Below, in pieces: positions 4,624-5,430 of a stretch of 5,430 nucleotides of DNA. The position numbers and the translations under genes were made by a program. Within the stretch, counting starts at the first letter, position 1; every line of letters starts with the position of its first letter. The notes under the pieces were generated by a model. That model saw only the letters and a program-made list of their open reading frames with translations, ran no database searches and was not told the origin of the DNA. Source of the stretch: Candidatus Sifarchaeum subterraneum (GTDB lineage Archaea; Asgardarchaeota; Sifarchaeia; Sifarchaeales; Sifarchaeaceae); the NCBI GenBank assembly GCA_016292335.1, contig JAECRX010000014.1, positions 1-5,430 of the forward strand, given 5' to 3'.

Positions 4624-5430
4624 CTACCACAGCCTTTCACTTCTTACATAGAGTGGTAATCCACAAGTCTCACAAACATGAATCTCATTCAGTTTGTTTA
4701 AGTACTTAATTACAGTAAGCACGAAGGTTGAATGGCTCCACGTTAGGGGCGATACGGATAGAGGTTGATTGCTATATGGGTCAATCTGTTCGGCCAAAAC
4801 TCCTGATTCCAAGGAATGGTTGGCAACCCATTGCAGCAACTCCACCCCCTTTTTCAGGTCTTCCTTAGATTTTGCTTTGGCAATGTAACATTCGGCCAGC
4901 CACAGTGTACAGATATGCCAAGGATTTCCGGGAACTTTCTCCAAGTCCTGGCTGACTTGGTGATAATAATCATTCTGATATCGTGCTATCCCACCCACTT
5001 CTGTCTTAATCCACAAAACGGATTCAACCGTTCTCATAGTTTCTTCAACCCTTGGGTCATCAGCAGGGAGAACTCCGAATTCGAATATTCCGTATACACT
5101 GCTATCAACGGTTTGATTTTTCAAAAAATTTCCTTTTCCATCTGTTTTGATCATCTTCAGAAATCTGCCTGTTTCTTTATTGTAAAGGTTTTTCAATATG
5201 GCATCTTTGACTTCCATCGCGGCAATTTTATATTTTTCCTCCCTTTCACGATCTCCAAATATCTGGGCAAACTTTGAAGCTGCTTGTAATCCTCCATAGA
5301 CAGCCGATGTTGTGAAGGTTGAAATTCCCCGATGTTCTTCCCAAAGATCGTAGCTAGGTAAGGGAAGTTTAGTCTCTGGATCTCTGTATTTCACCATAAA
5401 GTCGGCGGCCTTACACACAAGTGGCTCGTA
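4624..5430 (-). CDS. Glycoside hydrolase family 15 (glucoamylase-type), C-terminal part
   Basis: This is the C-terminal 268 residues of a GH15 inverting exo-glycosidase, a family that includes glucoamylase, glucodextranase and trehalase and releases glucose from the non-reducing ends of alpha-glucans. The frame is open to the window edge, so the true start lies outside; full archaeal members are about 600 residues. The visible part corresponds to the second half of the (alpha/alpha)6 barrel. Family blocks are PSYDLWEEHRG (residues about 25-35 from the edge), which holds the general-acid glutamate; STFTTSAVYGGL; GNPWHICTLWLAECYI; and GVLAEQIDPYSNQPLSVSP, whose Glu in AEQ (about residue 214) corresponds to the catalytic base of the PEQ motif. 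SPLTWSHSTFVLTV follows and is also typical. Both catalytic positions are present, so the enzyme is probably active. The protein ends in a CETCGLPLY tail with a CxxC pair. The stop is TAG. No signal peptide can be judged. Intracellular glycogen or starch breakdown is a reasonable guess; the exact substrate cannot be read. Confidence 0.9.
   Translation of the reverse strand, partial: YEPLVCKAADFMVKYRDPETKLPLPSYDLWEEHRGISTFTTSAVYGGLQAASKFAQIFGDREREEKYKIAAMEVKDAILKNLYNKETGRFLKMIKTDGKGNFLKNQTVDSSVYGIFEFGVLPADDPRVEETMRTVESVLWIKTEVGGIARYQNDYYHQVSQDLEKVPGNPWHICTLWLAECYIAKAKSKEDLKKGVELLQWVANHSLESGVLAEQIDPYSNQPLSVSPLTWSHSTFVLTVIKYLNKLNEIHVCETCGLPLYVRSERLW

Noticed and set aside
4816..5277. Plus-strand 153-codon open frame
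   Set aside because: It lies opposite the clearly conserved GH15 coding sequence and shows no recognisable domain.
1..5430. CRISPR array, tRNA or rRNA genes, toxin-antitoxin or defence cassette
   Set aside because: No regularly spaced repeats, cloverleaf-like segments, rRNA signatures or recognisable defence domains were seen on either strand.

Overview
This window is most likely from an archaeon, probably a euryarchaeal lineage related to methanogens or alkane oxidisers. The evidence is three subunits of an A-type (V/A-type) rotary ATP synthase, an archaeal-style GH15 glycosidase, a HEAT-repeat protein, AT-rich intergenic DNA, Shine-Dalgarno sites and use of GTG and TTG starts. Some bacteria also carry V/A-type ATPases, so the domain assignment is an inference. 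All genes lie on the minus strand, so the biological reading order runs from 5430 down to 1.

Region 5430-4624 is the C-terminal part of a GH15 glucoamylase-type glycosidase; its start lies beyond the window edge. It is followed by a short HEAT-repeat gene (4579-4352) that looks frameshifted, because protein-like sequence continues in other frames down to about 4149. Next comes a relatively GC-rich stretch (about 4150-3766). It holds the N-terminal, DNA-binding part of an IS630-like transposase broken into three frames, with no catalytic domain left. This remnant directly precedes the ATPase genes.

Region 3687-57 is the ATP synthase cluster: atpI (stator and membrane half-channel subunit), atpC (central-stalk socket that sits on the ring) and atpK (proteolipid of the rotor ring). 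I and K together make the ion path, and C couples the K ring to the central stalk. The usual archaeal order is H-I-K-E-C-F-A-B-D. Here the order is I-C-K, no H gene precedes I, and no E gene lies between K and C. The remaining subunits (E, F, A, B, D, H) are not in the window. The K subunit keeps the ion-binding glutamate but lacks the polar residues that coordinate sodium in well-studied Na+ rings, which suggests proton coupling.

The less ordinary signals are a tandem duplication covering the start codon of atpC, overlapping perfect inverted repeats just upstream of atpI, and the decayed transposon at the operon's 5' side. I saw no CRISPR array, tRNA, rRNA, defence cassette or clearly new system. 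The interest lies in the rearranged and remodelled ATPase locus.
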